From contig NZ_CP099391.1 in assembly GCF_023913515.1 (NCBI RefSeq), positions 1,302,001 to 1,366,000 of the forward strand: a stretch of 64,000 nucleotides of DNA. Direction: 5' to 3'. Every line of letters starts with the position of its first letter. Within the stretch, counting starts at the first letter, position 1. Position numbers and translations under genes: made by a program. This DNA comes from Natronococcus sp. CG52. GTDB lineage: Archaea > Halobacteriota > Halobacteria > Halobacteriales > Natrialbaceae. Below are positions 15,381 through 23,701 of the stretch, in pieces. Below the pieces are notes generated by a model, which made no database searches, was not told the DNA's origin, and saw only the letters and a list, made by a program, of their open reading frames with translations.

Positions 15381-16068
15381 ACCTGCCCCGTTCGACCCCC
15401 GGCTCAATGAACGACTCGGACTGGATCTGACGATTCCGCTCGATCAGTCGCCCCCACTCGGCGAGCCCGTCCTCGATAAAGTCGCTCGAGAACCCGATCT
15501 CCTCGCCGAGCGCCTTCAGCTCTCGGGGTGCGCGGAGTTCGAGGTGCGAGCGCGGATCCGCGCTCACGACGTAGGGTGCGTCGTAGTAGTCGACGATCTC
15601 ACCCAGCTTTTGCAGCGACTGGATGGTCCGCACGCGGCGGCCGCCGCTCGCCCGGAGCACGCCTGAAAGGTTGAACTCGAGTCGAACGCCGTTCTCGACG
15701 GCGGCTTTCGCGAGGACGTGGTTGACGTCGCCACTGCCGGCCATCGGCCCGGCGAGGACGTCGATCTTCGGCTGCTCGACGGCGAACCGGTTCAGGGCGT
15801 TCGAGCCGCCCTCGAGGGCGACGATGGTGTGGGAGGGGCGGTAGTTCCCGACGGAGCCGCTGGCCTGCTCGGGGTCGTCGGCTCGGATCTCGACGCCCTC
15901 GACGACGTCGATCCCGTACTCGTCGGCGATCCGGTCGGCGTCGTAGTCGGCCCGGTCGCTCGAGTGGTTGCGCACGACCACGCCCTCGAAGCCGTAGTCG
16001 GCCGCCGTTTTCGCGAGCCTGGCGACCGTGCTCTCTCCGTCGGGGTGGGCGTGGACGGCCTCGTACAT
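15364..16068 (-). CDS. rnp3: Ribonuclease P protein component 3 (Rpp30-type)
   Basis: A 234-residue TIM-barrel-like Rpp30 subunit of RNase P, first gene of the operon with the methyltransferase, rnp2 and psmA. Features are MYEAVHAHPDGESTVARLA, GFEGVVVRNHSS, the central VEIRADDPEQ and DVLAGPMAGSGDVNHVLAK, and the closing PYVVSADPRSHLELRAPRE (about residues 170-190). The length fits archaeal Rpp30 (about 210-240). Its start is 5' of a 370-bp spacer that holds the first triloop-hairpin element. Confidence 0.92.
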   Translation of the reverse strand: MYEAVHAHPDGESTVARLAKTAADYGFEGVVVRNHSSDRADYDADRIADEYGIDVVEGVEIRADDPEQASGSVGNYRPSHTIVALEGGSNALNRFAVEQPKIDVLAGPMAGSGDVNHVLAKAAVENGVRLEFNLSGVLRASGGRRVRTIQSLQKLGEIVDYYDAPYVVSADPRSHLELRAPRELKALGEEIGFSSDFIEDGLAEWGRLIERNRQIQSESFIEPGVERGRYEEES

Positions 16069-16224
16069 ACTCGAACCGTCTCACGGCTGCGACTTGGGCG
16101 TTGCGCCACGGACCAGCCCGACGATGGAAGCAACAAGTGCAACGAACGGCCAGGAACGCGACCGAACGAACGTGAGGGCGCGTGACTCGGGGAAAGGCAG
16201 GCCGTTCACCGAGATACACCGCGA

Positions 16225-16441
16225 GCGCCACAGGCGCGAGCGGGCCGACGACCGATGTGAGCGAGGACGAAGGACGAGCGAACGGAGGGAGGAGCGCTTT
16301 TGATCAACCTTTTACTGAGTGCCGACGCGCCGTGTGGCAGCTACGCTGCCGTCGGCGCGGAACAAACGTGGTTCGAGACGCCTTCGGCGTTTCGTCATCG
16401 CGAGAGAGCTCTGCTCTCTCGAACGACAGAGTAAAAGGTTG
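16225..16441. repeat. Triloop-hairpin element 1 with 12-bp terminal inverted repeat
   Basis: Within the 370-bp spacer between rnp3 and the tbsP stop are four perfect inverted repeats, each with a 3-base spacer: 16225-16237 (5 bp, ACA), 16336-16350 (6 bp, TAC), 16378-16390 (5 bp, TTC) and 16401-16421 (9 bp, TCT). The last three lie inside a perfect 12-bp inverted repeat, CAACCTTTTACT at 16305-16316 and AGTAAAAGGTTG at 16430-16441, whose right arm touches the tbsP stop codon. The 9-bp stem CGAGAGAGC recurs unchanged in element 2 at 60764. No protein-coding signal was seen here. Confidence 0.75.
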
Positions 16442-17260
16442 TTAGTTGAGAATGCTCTGTGCCACTGTCGCGAGCTGACCGTTGTCGGCCTCGTTGAGGC
16501 GATCGTCGCCGATCTTCAGGCGCAGGCGCGGACGGCCGACATCGATCGGGACCTTCTCGGTGTCGATCAGGCCCATATCCTCGAGTTTGGTCTTCGTTCG
16601 GCTGAACGTCGCCTTCGAGGCGATGCCGACGTCTTCGCCCCACTTGCTGATGTCGTAGAGCAGCGCCTCGTTTTTGGCGGCGACGAGCAGCGAGATGGTG
16701 ACTTCGTCGAGGCCGTCGCCGTCGCCGCGGGCGGTCTCGAGCGAGTTGAGGATCGCGGTGAAGTCCTCCTCGGCGTCGGGACTGATCTCCTCGGAGAGCG
16801 TCTCGCGGACGTTCGTGATCGGCGGCGTCCGGAGGTTGAACGTCGGGGCGTCCTCCCAGCGGGCCGCGTAGGCGTCGCGGGTGTCCTCGACGAAACTCTC
16901 GTCGTCGGTGATGAGTCCGCCGACGCGGTCGCCGGCGTGGACGACGGCGACGACGCGGTCTTCGGTGATCAGCAGCGAGTTCTCGGGAGCCTCCTCGAGG
17001 GTCCGAAGCGCGAGCGCGTCCTCGGTGATGAGGTCGGCGGCGTTCGAGGCGACGATGAAGTCGTCCATGACGTCCTTGAGCGTGCGTTCGTCGGCGAGCA
17101 TGTGTACCGACGGGAGCGTCCCGTCGAACGACGTCGCGACGGAGACGAACTCTTCGATGGCATCCCAGGAGGGATTGACCATGTAGACGTCCCCGGACGC
17201 ATCTTCGAGGATCGATTCGAGGATATCGTCAATTTGGTGGTTGAGTAAATTCGAGGTCAT
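16442..17260 (-). CDS. tbsP: Transcriptional regulator TbsP
   Basis: A 272-residue haloarchaeal regulator. Residues 1-150 form the conserved N-terminal domain (NHQIDDILESILEDASGDVY, LHMLADERTLKDVMDDFIVA-like segment), and residues 190-272 form a winged helix-turn-helix with LLVAAKNEALLYDISKWGED and ASKATFSRTKTKLEDMGLID. I recognise it as TbsP, reported in Haloferax to act with the sugar sensor TrmB on gluconeogenic gene expression. ATG 17260 matches the family start; the ATG 27 nt further upstream is less likely. AT-rich DNA before it (about 17280-17295) probably contains the promoter. Confidence 0.82.
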   Translation of the reverse strand: MTSNLLNHQIDDILESILEDASGDVYMVNPSWDAIEEFVSVATSFDGTLPSVHMLADERTLKDVMDDFIVASNAADLITEDALALRTLEEAPENSLLITEDRVVAVVHAGDRVGGLITDDESFVEDTRDAYAARWEDAPTFNLRTPPITNVRETLSEEISPDAEEDFTAILNSLETARGDGDGLDEVTISLLVAAKNEALLYDISKWGEDVGIASKATFSRTKTKLEDMGLIDTEKVPIDVGRPRLRLKIGDDRLNEADNGQLATVAQSILN

Positions 17261-17299
17261 GCCAGTACAGAAGTAAACGAGATACAATTACTTAATTTT

Positions 17300-17513
17300 G
17301 GTGGCCGTTTCGCCGTCAGAACCCTTTCACGACGGCTGAACTGGACTTTTTGATCCAGAACCCATCAATTCTCCATAGTTGTTCACCGGCTGGAGAATAT
17401 ATTATTTTACGTATATTGATTCTGATTGTTACTGTCGGAAATCTGCCCTCTACCTGTAGTTGTATCGAATATTACAATAAATATATAACCTCCATCTGTT
17501 ATTGTAAGATCGT
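17300..17513. other. AT-rich island between tbsP and the CHAT gene
   Basis: About 210 bp with strikingly low GC for this genome, running up to a strong TATA-like box. It contains no gene that can be supported, and it directly precedes a 40-codon open frame. The composition suggests regulatory DNA or an old insertion. Confidence 0.5.
17479..17489 (+). promoter_or_regulatory. TATA box ahead of a 40-codon frame
   Basis: The sequence aaatatataac is centred about 30 nt before the ATG at 17514, the spacing seen at leaderless genes elsewhere in this window. Confidence 0.5.
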
Positions 17514-17636
17514 ATGGGAGTCATTGACTATCGGCTACGGACGGTGTGCGACTTCGTCGAACGACAGTTGATGGATCGGCAGGTGGAACAGCGACTTATC
17601 CGCGCCAGCGGCATAAGCACCTATAGCGGCCCGTAG
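17514..17636 (+). CDS. Possible 40-aa protein
   Basis: An ATG-started frame of 40 codons beginning MGVIDYRLRTVCDFVERQ and ending GISTYSGP. The first 30 residues could form one amphipathic helix; there is no membrane segment or recognised family. Support comes from the TATA-like box at leaderless spacing and from an otherwise empty intergenic region. It is convergent with the CHAT gene, whose stop lies 79 bp away. Its base composition is mixed and the residues are less acidic than the proteome, so chance is possible. Confidence 0.4.
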   Translation: MGVIDYRLRTVCDFVERQLMDRQVEQRLIRASGISTYSGP

Positions 17637-17714
17637 ATCGGTCACACTGCCTACCGGCGATTTTGGAGGTCTCGACCGAGCGGTCGTCGAAACCCGTCAG
17701 TCGTTCCGTCCGTC

Positions 17715-19826
17715 TCAGGCGAACTGCGGCCAGAGTTCTTCGGACCAGTAGACGTCACCGTCGTAGATGACGGACGCCTCGGTGTCCCTGAGCAGCGACG
17801 ACAGCTCCGATCCGGTCACCGTAAAACTGGATTCGTTGCCACAGAGGTAGGCGTACTCCTGGTCTACGGTGTGCGGAACGTAGTACGATCCAGTTGCGCG
17901 CGTCGAGTAACAATCGAAGGTCAGCAGGTAGCGGTCGTCCTCGAGTTCCTCGAGCGTCGCCGTCGCCGGAAGACGGCTGTCGCTCTGGGTGAGCGAGTGG
18001 GTGCCGTCACCGACGACGGCGTAGTCCTTTCCCATCATGATGCGTCTGCGCGCGAGACGCAGCGCCCGTTCGATGCTGAATCCGTGGACGAGGAGTTTAG
18101 CGAACGTTGAACCGACCTTGACGGCGTGGTCGTTCAGGACCGTTCTGAACGTCACCGCGCCCGCGACGCTCCCCTTCTCGACGAGATTCATCCCCTGGTA
18201 GAAGGAGCCACAGGCGTTGAGAAAGAACGTCTGTGCGGAACACTGCTCGAGGCTCGCGGTCGAGAGGTAGCCGTCGGTACAGCGGAGTCCGTCGGTTTCG
18301 CAGTGGCCGATGTAGTGGACGAAGTCGTAGTCGTCCTCGAACACGCGGGCGAGTTCGGCCGTCGTGAGCCCCTCCTCGACGGTAACGTCCATCGTCACCT
18401 CCTTCGATCGACGGCGGTAGATCGCCGCGACGTCGTCGTGCTCGCCGGCCATATCGGGATCGTTCAGAACGACGCAGATCGAGGTCGACTCGCTCGAGCG
18501 CTCGAGGTACTCGAGGCGGTTGTGGTAGGCTGCGGGTGTGGATTTGAACACGTCGATCGGAACCCCGTCGGCGAGCCAGCCGTGGATCCGCGCGTCTCTG
18601 AGATCCGGCTTGACGATATCCACCGAGGCGACCCGTCCGGAGTGAGCCCTCGGCCCCGACGGTTCGTCGCCGCCGCGGTAGAAGTCGGCCAGGGAGCGTT
18701 CGATCAGTTCCCGCCCCTCGAGTTCGGACGTTCGCGGCGTGTAGAGCATGCTCATGCGGTCGAGCAGGAAGGGAAGCGTCTCGGCGAGTTCGTAGTCGGG
18801 ACTCACGTACGTCGCGAGGTGCCACTCGGGAAGGCGGTGTTCGACCGCCTCGTACGGCACGTCGAGGTACGCCGCGAGTCGATCGGCCGCGGACGTCTCG
18901 TAGAGGCTGTTGCCGTCCAGTCCTAGCACCTCGAGGAGGCTCGACTCCGCGAGCGACGTCCCGTAAGGGCCGGCGTTGCGAACCAAACAGTCCAGGAAGA
19001 AGGTCTTGCGGAGGAGCCGTTCGACGGACCGCTCGAGACCGGGCATGGACGTGAGCCGTGTTTCGATTCCGTGATCAGGAATTCGAAGTCGGGGTCGCGT
19101 GCGGCCGCCGCCGTCGGTTCCGCGGCTTCCGGGGTCTCCGTCGGTCGTTCGCACCGTCGCCTGGAGGTAGTACGCGAGCGGTGCAGTGACGTACAGCGAC
19201 TCGTAACAGGGCGGGACGACGAGTTCGATCCCGGTGTCGTGTCTCCTGGACCGGATTTCGTCGGGAATGTCGAGCTCGTCGCCGGACTCGATCAGCGGCG
19301 GGTGTCCGCGGAGCGTCGGGTAGGTGCGATCCGGTCGGTCGGTCTTGTGCGAGGACGCGAGGTGGGTGATCGCGGTCGCGACGTCGGCCGGCGAGTCGGG
19401 GACGGTTATCGTCCCCGCGGGAAACTCGTGGCGGCTTCTGAAGCCGACGATGACGCGCGTTCGTTCCGGAAACGAGACCACGATCGACTCGAAGTCGTCG
19501 GTCTTCTCGATGGTGGCCGGCCCGGAAAAGCGAAGGTAGCTCTTGATCTCCGTGTCGACGTCGACGACGTACTCGCTGGGCGGCAGGGAGAGGGGGTCAC
19601 CGCTGTGATCGAGTTCGTATCGGGTGCTCGAGCCGAGCGCGAAGGCGTAGACGATCGCGTGCGGGAACCGGAGTTCGTCCGTCGTGACGGTGACCGTCTC
19701 GTCGACCGGACGGGAAATCTCTCGGCCGGATCCGGAGACCGCGAGATTAGATCCCTCTACCGAGAGTTCCGCGTTGTCCGTGTCCATGACGTGGAGCGTA
19801 TCCCCCGCTGACGCCCACTCTATCAT
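17715..19826 (-). CDS. CHAT/caspase-like protease domain protein
   Basis: A 703-residue protein. The C-terminal part looks like a CHAT (clan CD cysteine protease) domain: the segment FVHYIGHCETDGL carries the candidate catalytic His508, and FFLNACGSFYQG carries the candidate Cys539, followed by the typical VAGAVTFRTVLND and ALRLARRRIMMGKD helices. The first 400 residues are beta-rich and of unknown family. No signal peptide or membrane segment is seen, so it is probably cytosolic. ATG 19826 is chosen because a TATA-like box (19848-19857) lies 27 nt upstream; the longer frame would start at 19976 inside glyA's promoter region. Substrate and role are unknown. Confidence 0.72.
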   Translation of the reverse strand: MIEWASAGDTLHVMDTDNAELSVEGSNLAVSGSGREISRPVDETVTVTTDELRFPHAIVYAFALGSSTRYELDHSGDPLSLPPSEYVVDVDTEIKSYLRFSGPATIEKTDDFESIVVSFPERTRVIVGFRSRHEFPAGTITVPDSPADVATAITHLASSHKTDRPDRTYPTLRGHPPLIESGDELDIPDEIRSRRHDTGIELVVPPCYESLYVTAPLAYYLQATVRTTDGDPGSRGTDGGGRTRPRLRIPDHGIETRLTSMPGLERSVERLLRKTFFLDCLVRNAGPYGTSLAESSLLEVLGLDGNSLYETSAADRLAAYLDVPYEAVEHRLPEWHLATYVSPDYELAETLPFLLDRMSMLYTPRTSELEGRELIERSLADFYRGGDEPSGPRAHSGRVASVDIVKPDLRDARIHGWLADGVPIDVFKSTPAAYHNRLEYLERSSESTSICVVLNDPDMAGEHDDVAAIYRRRSKEVTMDVTVEEGLTTAELARVFEDDYDFVHYIGHCETDGLRCTDGYLSTASLEQCSAQTFFLNACGSFYQGMNLVEKGSVAGAVTFRTVLNDHAVKVGSTFAKLLVHGFSIERALRLARRRIMMGKDYAVVGDGTHSLTQSDSRLPATATLEELEDDRYLLTFDCYSTRATGSYYVPHTVDQEYAYLCGNESSFTVTGSELSSLLRDTEASVIYDGDVYWSEELWPQFA

Positions 19827-19847
19827 TCGGTACGCTGAATGTTCGCC

Positions 19848-19857
19848 CGATAAGTTA
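19848..19857 (-). promoter_or_regulatory. TATA-like box for the CHAT gene
   Basis: Minus-strand aacttatcgg is centred 27 nt before the ATG at 19826. A second box for glyA faces the other way about 95 bp further right, so the two genes share a divergent promoter region. Confidence 0.5.
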
Positions 19858-19942
19858 GGTGTATCGGACGGGACCTCTTCGTGACGGCCGACGGGCCGAA
19901 CGCGACCGCGCGTATACTGGCACGACTCGCCGAAGACGGGTA

Positions 19943-19952
19943 CACTTATACG
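19943..19952 (+). promoter_or_regulatory. TATA box for glyA
   Basis: The sequence cacttatacg is centred 28 nt before the ATG at 19975, matching the arrangement and wording of the arfA box. Confidence 0.6.
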
Positions 19953-19974
19953 GTCACCAGACCGCACACCAGAC

Positions 19975-21222
19975 ATGGAACACGAGCACGTCCGGGAGGT
20001 CGATCCCGCCGTCGCCGACGCTCTCGAAGCGGAGGTCGATCGCCAGCGAGACTCGCTCCAGATGATCGCCAGCGAGAACCACGTCAGTCGCGCCGTCGTC
20101 GACGCTCAGGGGAGCATTCTGACGAACAAGTACGCCGAGGGCTACCCCGGTTCCCGGTATTACGGCGGCTGCGAGCACGCCGACGAGGTCGAACAGCTCG
20201 CGATCGACCGCGCGAAGGAGCTGTTCGGCGCCGAGCACGTCAACGTCCAGCCCCACTCCGGCACGCAGGCCAACCAGGCGGTTTACTTCGCGATGCTCGA
20301 GCCCGGCGACAAGATTCTCTCGCTGGATCTGACCCACGGCGGGCACCTGAGCCACGGCCACCCCGCGAACTTCGTGGGACAGCTGTACGAGGTCGAACAG
20401 TACGAGGTCGACACCGAGACGGGCTACCTCGACTACGAAGGCCTCGCCGAGCACGCCGACGAGTTCGAACCCGATATCATCGTCTCGGGCTACTCGGCGT
20501 ACCCGCGCGAGGTCGAATGGGGCCGAATCCAGGAGGCCGCCGACGACGTCGGCGCGCTCCACCTCGCCGACATCGCTCACATCACGGGGCTCGTCGCCGC
20601 CGGCACTCACGAGTCGCCGGTCGGCGTCGCCGACTTCGTCACCGGCAGCACTCACAAGACCATCCGCTCCGGACGCGGCGGCATCGTCATGTGCGACGAG
20701 GAGCACGCCGACGACATCGACGCGGCGGTCTTCCCCGGCGGTCAGGGCGGTCCCCTCATGCACAACGTCGCCGGCAAGGCCGTCGGCTTCGAGGAAGCGC
20801 TCGAGCCCGAGTTCGAAGACTACGCCGAGCAGACGGTCGCGAACGCGAAAGCGCTCGGGGACCAGCTCTCCGAGCACGGTTTCTCGCTGGTCTCGGGGGG
20901 GACCGACAACCACCTCGTGCTCGTCGACCTCCGCGAGAGCCACCCCGACACCAGCGGCGGTGACGCCGAGGAGGCCCTCGAGGAGGCCGACATCGTCCTC
21001 AACGGGAACACCGTTCCCGGCGAAACCCGCTCCGCGTTCGATCCGTCGGGGATCCGCGCCGGCACGCCCGCGCTGACGACTCGCGGCTTCGACGAAGACG
21101 ACTGTCGAACCGTCGCCGACCTGATCGCCCGAGTCGTCGACGCGCCCGACGACGAGGACGTCATCGCCGAGGCTCGCGACGAGGTCTCGGCGCTCTGTGA
21201 GGAGAATCCGCTCTACGAGTAG
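19975..21222 (+). CDS. glyA: Serine hydroxymethyltransferase
   Basis: A 415-residue PLP enzyme that converts serine and a tetrahydrofolate-type carrier to glycine and the methylene carrier. Family landmarks are LQMIASENHVSRAV, NKYAEGYPGSRYYGGCEHAD (about residues 43-62), NVQPHSGTQAN, LADIAHITGLVA and the PLP lysine in VTGSTHKTIRSGRGG (Lys about 226). The length matches the family. folD follows 790 bp downstream on the same strand and thyA-folA lie at 41-42.7 kb, so this window holds much of the one-carbon set. Confidence 0.96.
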   Translation: MEHEHVREVDPAVADALEAEVDRQRDSLQMIASENHVSRAVVDAQGSILTNKYAEGYPGSRYYGGCEHADEVEQLAIDRAKELFGAEHVNVQPHSGTQANQAVYFAMLEPGDKILSLDLTHGGHLSHGHPANFVGQLYEVEQYEVDTETGYLDYEGLAEHADEFEPDIIVSGYSAYPREVEWGRIQEAADDVGALHLADIAHITGLVAAGTHESPVGVADFVTGSTHKTIRSGRGGIVMCDEEHADDIDAAVFPGGQGGPLMHNVAGKAVGFEEALEPEFEDYAEQTVANAKALGDQLSEHGFSLVSGGTDNHLVLVDLRESHPDTSGGDAEEALEEADIVLNGNTVPGETRSAFDPSGIRAGTPALTTRGFDEDDCRTVADLIARVVDAPDDEDVIAEARDEVSALCEENPLYE

Positions 21223-21314
21223 GGAACCGTCTCCGACCGCTTTTTTGCTCGCGCTCGCCGGGACTGTCAGTCGCTGGCACGCGGCTTATCCGGCCCCTCG
21301 ATGTACGGCCGGCC

Positions 21315-21716
21315 ATGTCGAAGCGTCCGACCGGCACGACGATGGACGACGATCGATTACACGAATTCAGAGAGACCGACGAGACGACGGCATCGACGCT
21401 CGCGATCGACGTCTCGGCGCTCGCCGACCGGATGCGGGCCAGTCCCGGCGATCCGACCGACTGGACCGTCGACGACGACCGGCGCGAGGAGTTCCCGATG
21501 CTCGTCGTGAACGCGATCGACGAGGCGGAAACCGACGACGTCGACGAGACCGCACTCGATATTGCCCGCGAGGTGCACGAACGGCAGGCGGAGCAGCTGA
21601 TCGAGACGGCGGACGATCCCGAGTACCGCGACGCCGTCTCGGAGTACGACGTCGCGGTCACCGACGTGCGCGATACCTCGGAGTGGGAGTTCTCGGAGCC
21701 GGGAACGAGTCGCTGA
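21315..21716 (+). CDS. Conserved haloarchaeal hypothetical protein
   Basis: A 133-residue very acidic soluble protein (MSKRPTGTTMDDDRLHEFRE...). It is mostly predicted helical, has no cysteines, signal or membrane segment, and no motif I recognise. The segment ADRMRASPGDPTDWTVDDDR and the later helix with ALDIAREVHERQAEQLIETA are its most ordered parts. It sits between glyA and folD on the same strand, 92 nt after glyA, and could share the glyA transcript. Function unknown. Confidence 0.6.
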   Translation: MSKRPTGTTMDDDRLHEFRETDETTASTLAIDVSALADRMRASPGDPTDWTVDDDRREEFPMLVVNAIDEAETDDVDETALDIAREVHERQAEQLIETADDPEYRDAVSEYDVAVTDVRDTSEWEFSEPGTSR

Positions 21717-21802
21717 ACTATAGTAGCTACTGGAATTCAGTGCACATTCGACCGCACGGCGGCTGTGCGATCGGTGTGTGAACCGTTTCAGTTGTTATTG
21801 TA

Positions 21803-21982
21803 GTGGGCCTCGGCGGAGCCGCGACGCTCGTCGGATTGGTCCCGTTCGATTGCCGTTGGCGAACCGGATTGGTCGTCGAGGACGGCCATACTCTGTTCAC
21901 GACAGGAACCCTCGAGTTACCACACGAACATGGATATGTTGCTGTTCTCGAGCATGAGTATGGGCACGAACCCGAGGGTTGA
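21803..21982 (+). pseudogene. Metalloprotease-like fragment with HEYGH motif
   Basis: Between the 21315 gene and folD is a 59-codon frame starting only with GTG (21803). Its translation has a hydrophobic start (GLGGAATLVGLV) and ends HGYVAVLEHEYGHEPEG, where HEYGH (21953-21967) fits the zinc-binding HExxH of M48/M56-type metalloproteases, preceded by the usual strand-turn LFTTGTLELP. Such proteases are several times longer, so this reads as a truncated remnant. Codons such as tta, tat and gct are unlike neighbouring genes. A tiny intact gene is the alternative; HExxH alone is a weak motif. Confidence 0.4.
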
Positions 21983-22009
21983 TTAGCCTCGCGGCCGCCC
22001 ACTCGAGTG

Positions 22010-22903
22010 ATGACCGAGATCATCGACGGCAAGGCCGTCGCGAGCGAGATCCGTGACGACCTGACGGGCGCGATCGAGAACCTGGCCGACGCCGGCGCGC
22101 GACCGGGGCTGGCAACGGTGCTGATGGGCGACGACCCCGCGAGCCAGACCTACGTCAACATGAAGCAGCGCGACTGCGAGGAGGTCGGAATCGAGAGCAT
22201 CCACGTCGACGTCGACGGCGACGCCCCGCCCGAGGAACTGTACGACGCGATCGCGGACCTCAACGACGATCCGGCGGTCCACGGCTACATCGTCCAGGCC
22301 CCCGTTCCGGACCACGTCGACTACCGCGACGTGATCCGCCGGGTCGATCCGCGCAAGGACGTCGACGGCTTCCACCCCGAGAACGTCGGCCGACTCGTCG
22401 CCGGCGACGCTCGGTTCCGTCCGTGTACCCCCCACGGAGTCCAGAAGCTCCTCGAGTCCGCCGGCGTCGACCTCGAGGGCGCGGACGTGACGATCGTCGG
22501 TCGGTCGGACATCGTCGGCAAGCCGCTGGCGAACCTGCTGATCCAGAAGGCCGAGGACGGCAACGCGACGGTCACCGTCTGTCACTCCCGGACGAAGAAT
22601 CTCGCAGAAAAAACCCGACGCGCAGATATCGTCGTCGCGGCCGCGGGTGCCCCCGAACTGATCGACGGCTCGATGATCGGCGAGGGTTCAGTCGTGATCG
22701 ACGTCGGCGTCAACCGTGTGGAGGCGGACACCGAGAAGGGGTACGAACTCGTCGGCGACGTCGAGTTCGAGAGCGCCGAGGAGCAGGCCAGCGCGATCAC
22801 GCCCGTTCCCGGCGGCGTCGGCCCGATGACTCGCGCGATGTTGCTCTACAACACTGTCAGAGCCGCGAGCCAGCAGGAGGACGTGGCCGTCGACCTTCCC
22901 TGA
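22010..22903 (+). CDS. folD: Methylenetetrahydrofolate dehydrogenase/cyclohydrolase
   Basis: A 297-residue bifunctional FolD, interconverting methylene-, methenyl- and formyl-tetrahydrofolate. Key parts are LATVLMGDDPASQTYVNMKQRDCEE-like N terminus (split here only by length), the substrate loop GYIVQAPVPDHVD, the signature RFRPCTPHGVQKLLE, the NADP-binding VTIVGRSDIVGKPLAN (about residues 163-178) and the closing ITPVPGGVGPMTRAML. The active-site lysine falls in YVNMKQRD. ATG 22010 is used; a GTG directly before it (22007) is in frame but unneeded. Confidence 0.95.
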   Translation: MTEIIDGKAVASEIRDDLTGAIENLADAGARPGLATVLMGDDPASQTYVNMKQRDCEEVGIESIHVDVDGDAPPEELYDAIADLNDDPAVHGYIVQAPVPDHVDYRDVIRRVDPRKDVDGFHPENVGRLVAGDARFRPCTPHGVQKLLESAGVDLEGADVTIVGRSDIVGKPLANLLIQKAEDGNATVTVCHSRTKNLAEKTRRADIVVAAAGAPELIDGSMIGEGSVVIDVGVNRVEADTEKGYELVGDVEFESAEEQASAITPVPGGVGPMTRAMLLYNTVRAASQQEDVAVDLP

Positions 22904-22933
22904 CGACGACCGTTCACGCGTCGACGCTTTTCT

Positions 22934-23656
22934 TCACTCGACCCCGAACTCGAGTCCCTCGAGTCGTTCCTGCGCCTGCGTGAACGCGAGGTCGTCGCCG
23001 CGGAGTCCGTTCGCGAGGTCGCGGGTCGCGTCGACCAGCCGCTCGGCCGTTCGGGGATCGACCTCGCCGTCGAGCATCCGGATCCGCTTGACGTGTTCGC
23101 CGAGCGTCTCTACGGCGGCGCGCTCGGCCGGCGTCAGCTCCCGGTCTTCGGTCCAGGTCCGGATATCTCGACGGTACTCGCGAACCGCGTTCGCGTACGC
23201 GAGTCCGCGAGCGCCCCGGAGCGTCGGCGGAACCCCGTCGATCGGCGGCCGCTCGCCCTCGTCGGCGTCGCGCAACAGCGAGAGGAAGTACAGTTCCTCG
23301 CGCTCCTCGAGGCGGACCTCGCGGCCGACGACGTCGGCGACGTGAAGCAGTTCGGCCGCCGCCAGGTAGGTGTCGTCGAGTTCGCGGAGGTCGCCGGCGC
23401 TGATGAAGCCGCGACGGCGAACGTATTCTCGCGCGTGCTCGCGCGAACGATCCGCGAGGTCGTCGGTCGAGACGTCGTCGATGGCGTTTCGCACGCCGGT
23501 GAGGTCGAACTCGACCGACAGGTCGGTGTGTTCGGTTCGGTCGTCGAGTCCGACGCTGCGGAGACTGCCGCAGGCCGGACAGCCGACGCTGCCGGTCTCG
23601 TAGTACGACCAACGCGTCCCGCAGTCCTGACACTCGCGCTCGCCCCGGATCTTCAT
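22934..23656 (-). CDS. Conserved haloarchaeal protein with N-terminal zinc ribbon
   Basis: A 240-residue soluble protein. It opens with a TFIIB-like zinc ribbon, MKIRGERECQDCGTRWSYYE then CPACGS, giving two CxxC pairs about 15 residues apart. The rest is predicted helical, with RSREHAREYVRRRGFISAGD and ELHVADVVGREVRLEEREEL-like segments. The function is unknown; a nucleic-acid or protein contact through the ribbon is plausible. ATG 23656 begins the ribbon directly; the frame extends upstream to 23692 without support. It is convergent with folD. Confidence 0.68.
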   Translation of the reverse strand: MKIRGERECQDCGTRWSYYETGSVGCPACGSLRSVGLDDRTEHTDLSVEFDLTGVRNAIDDVSTDDLADRSREHAREYVRRRGFISAGDLRELDDTYLAAAELLHVADVVGREVRLEEREELYFLSLLRDADEGERPPIDGVPPTLRGARGLAYANAVREYRRDIRTWTEDRELTPAERAAVETLGEHVKRIRMLDGEVDPRTAERLVDATRDLANGLRGDDLAFTQAQERLEGLEFGVE

Positions 23657-23701
23657 GTGCGAGGCTACGGTCGGAACGCCCAAAAGACCCATCGACCTGC
23701 G

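Noticed and set aside
21727-22032. 101-codon minus-strand frame between the 21315 gene and folD
   Set aside because: Composition is unlike haloarchaeal proteins, and it overlaps the folD start in antisense.
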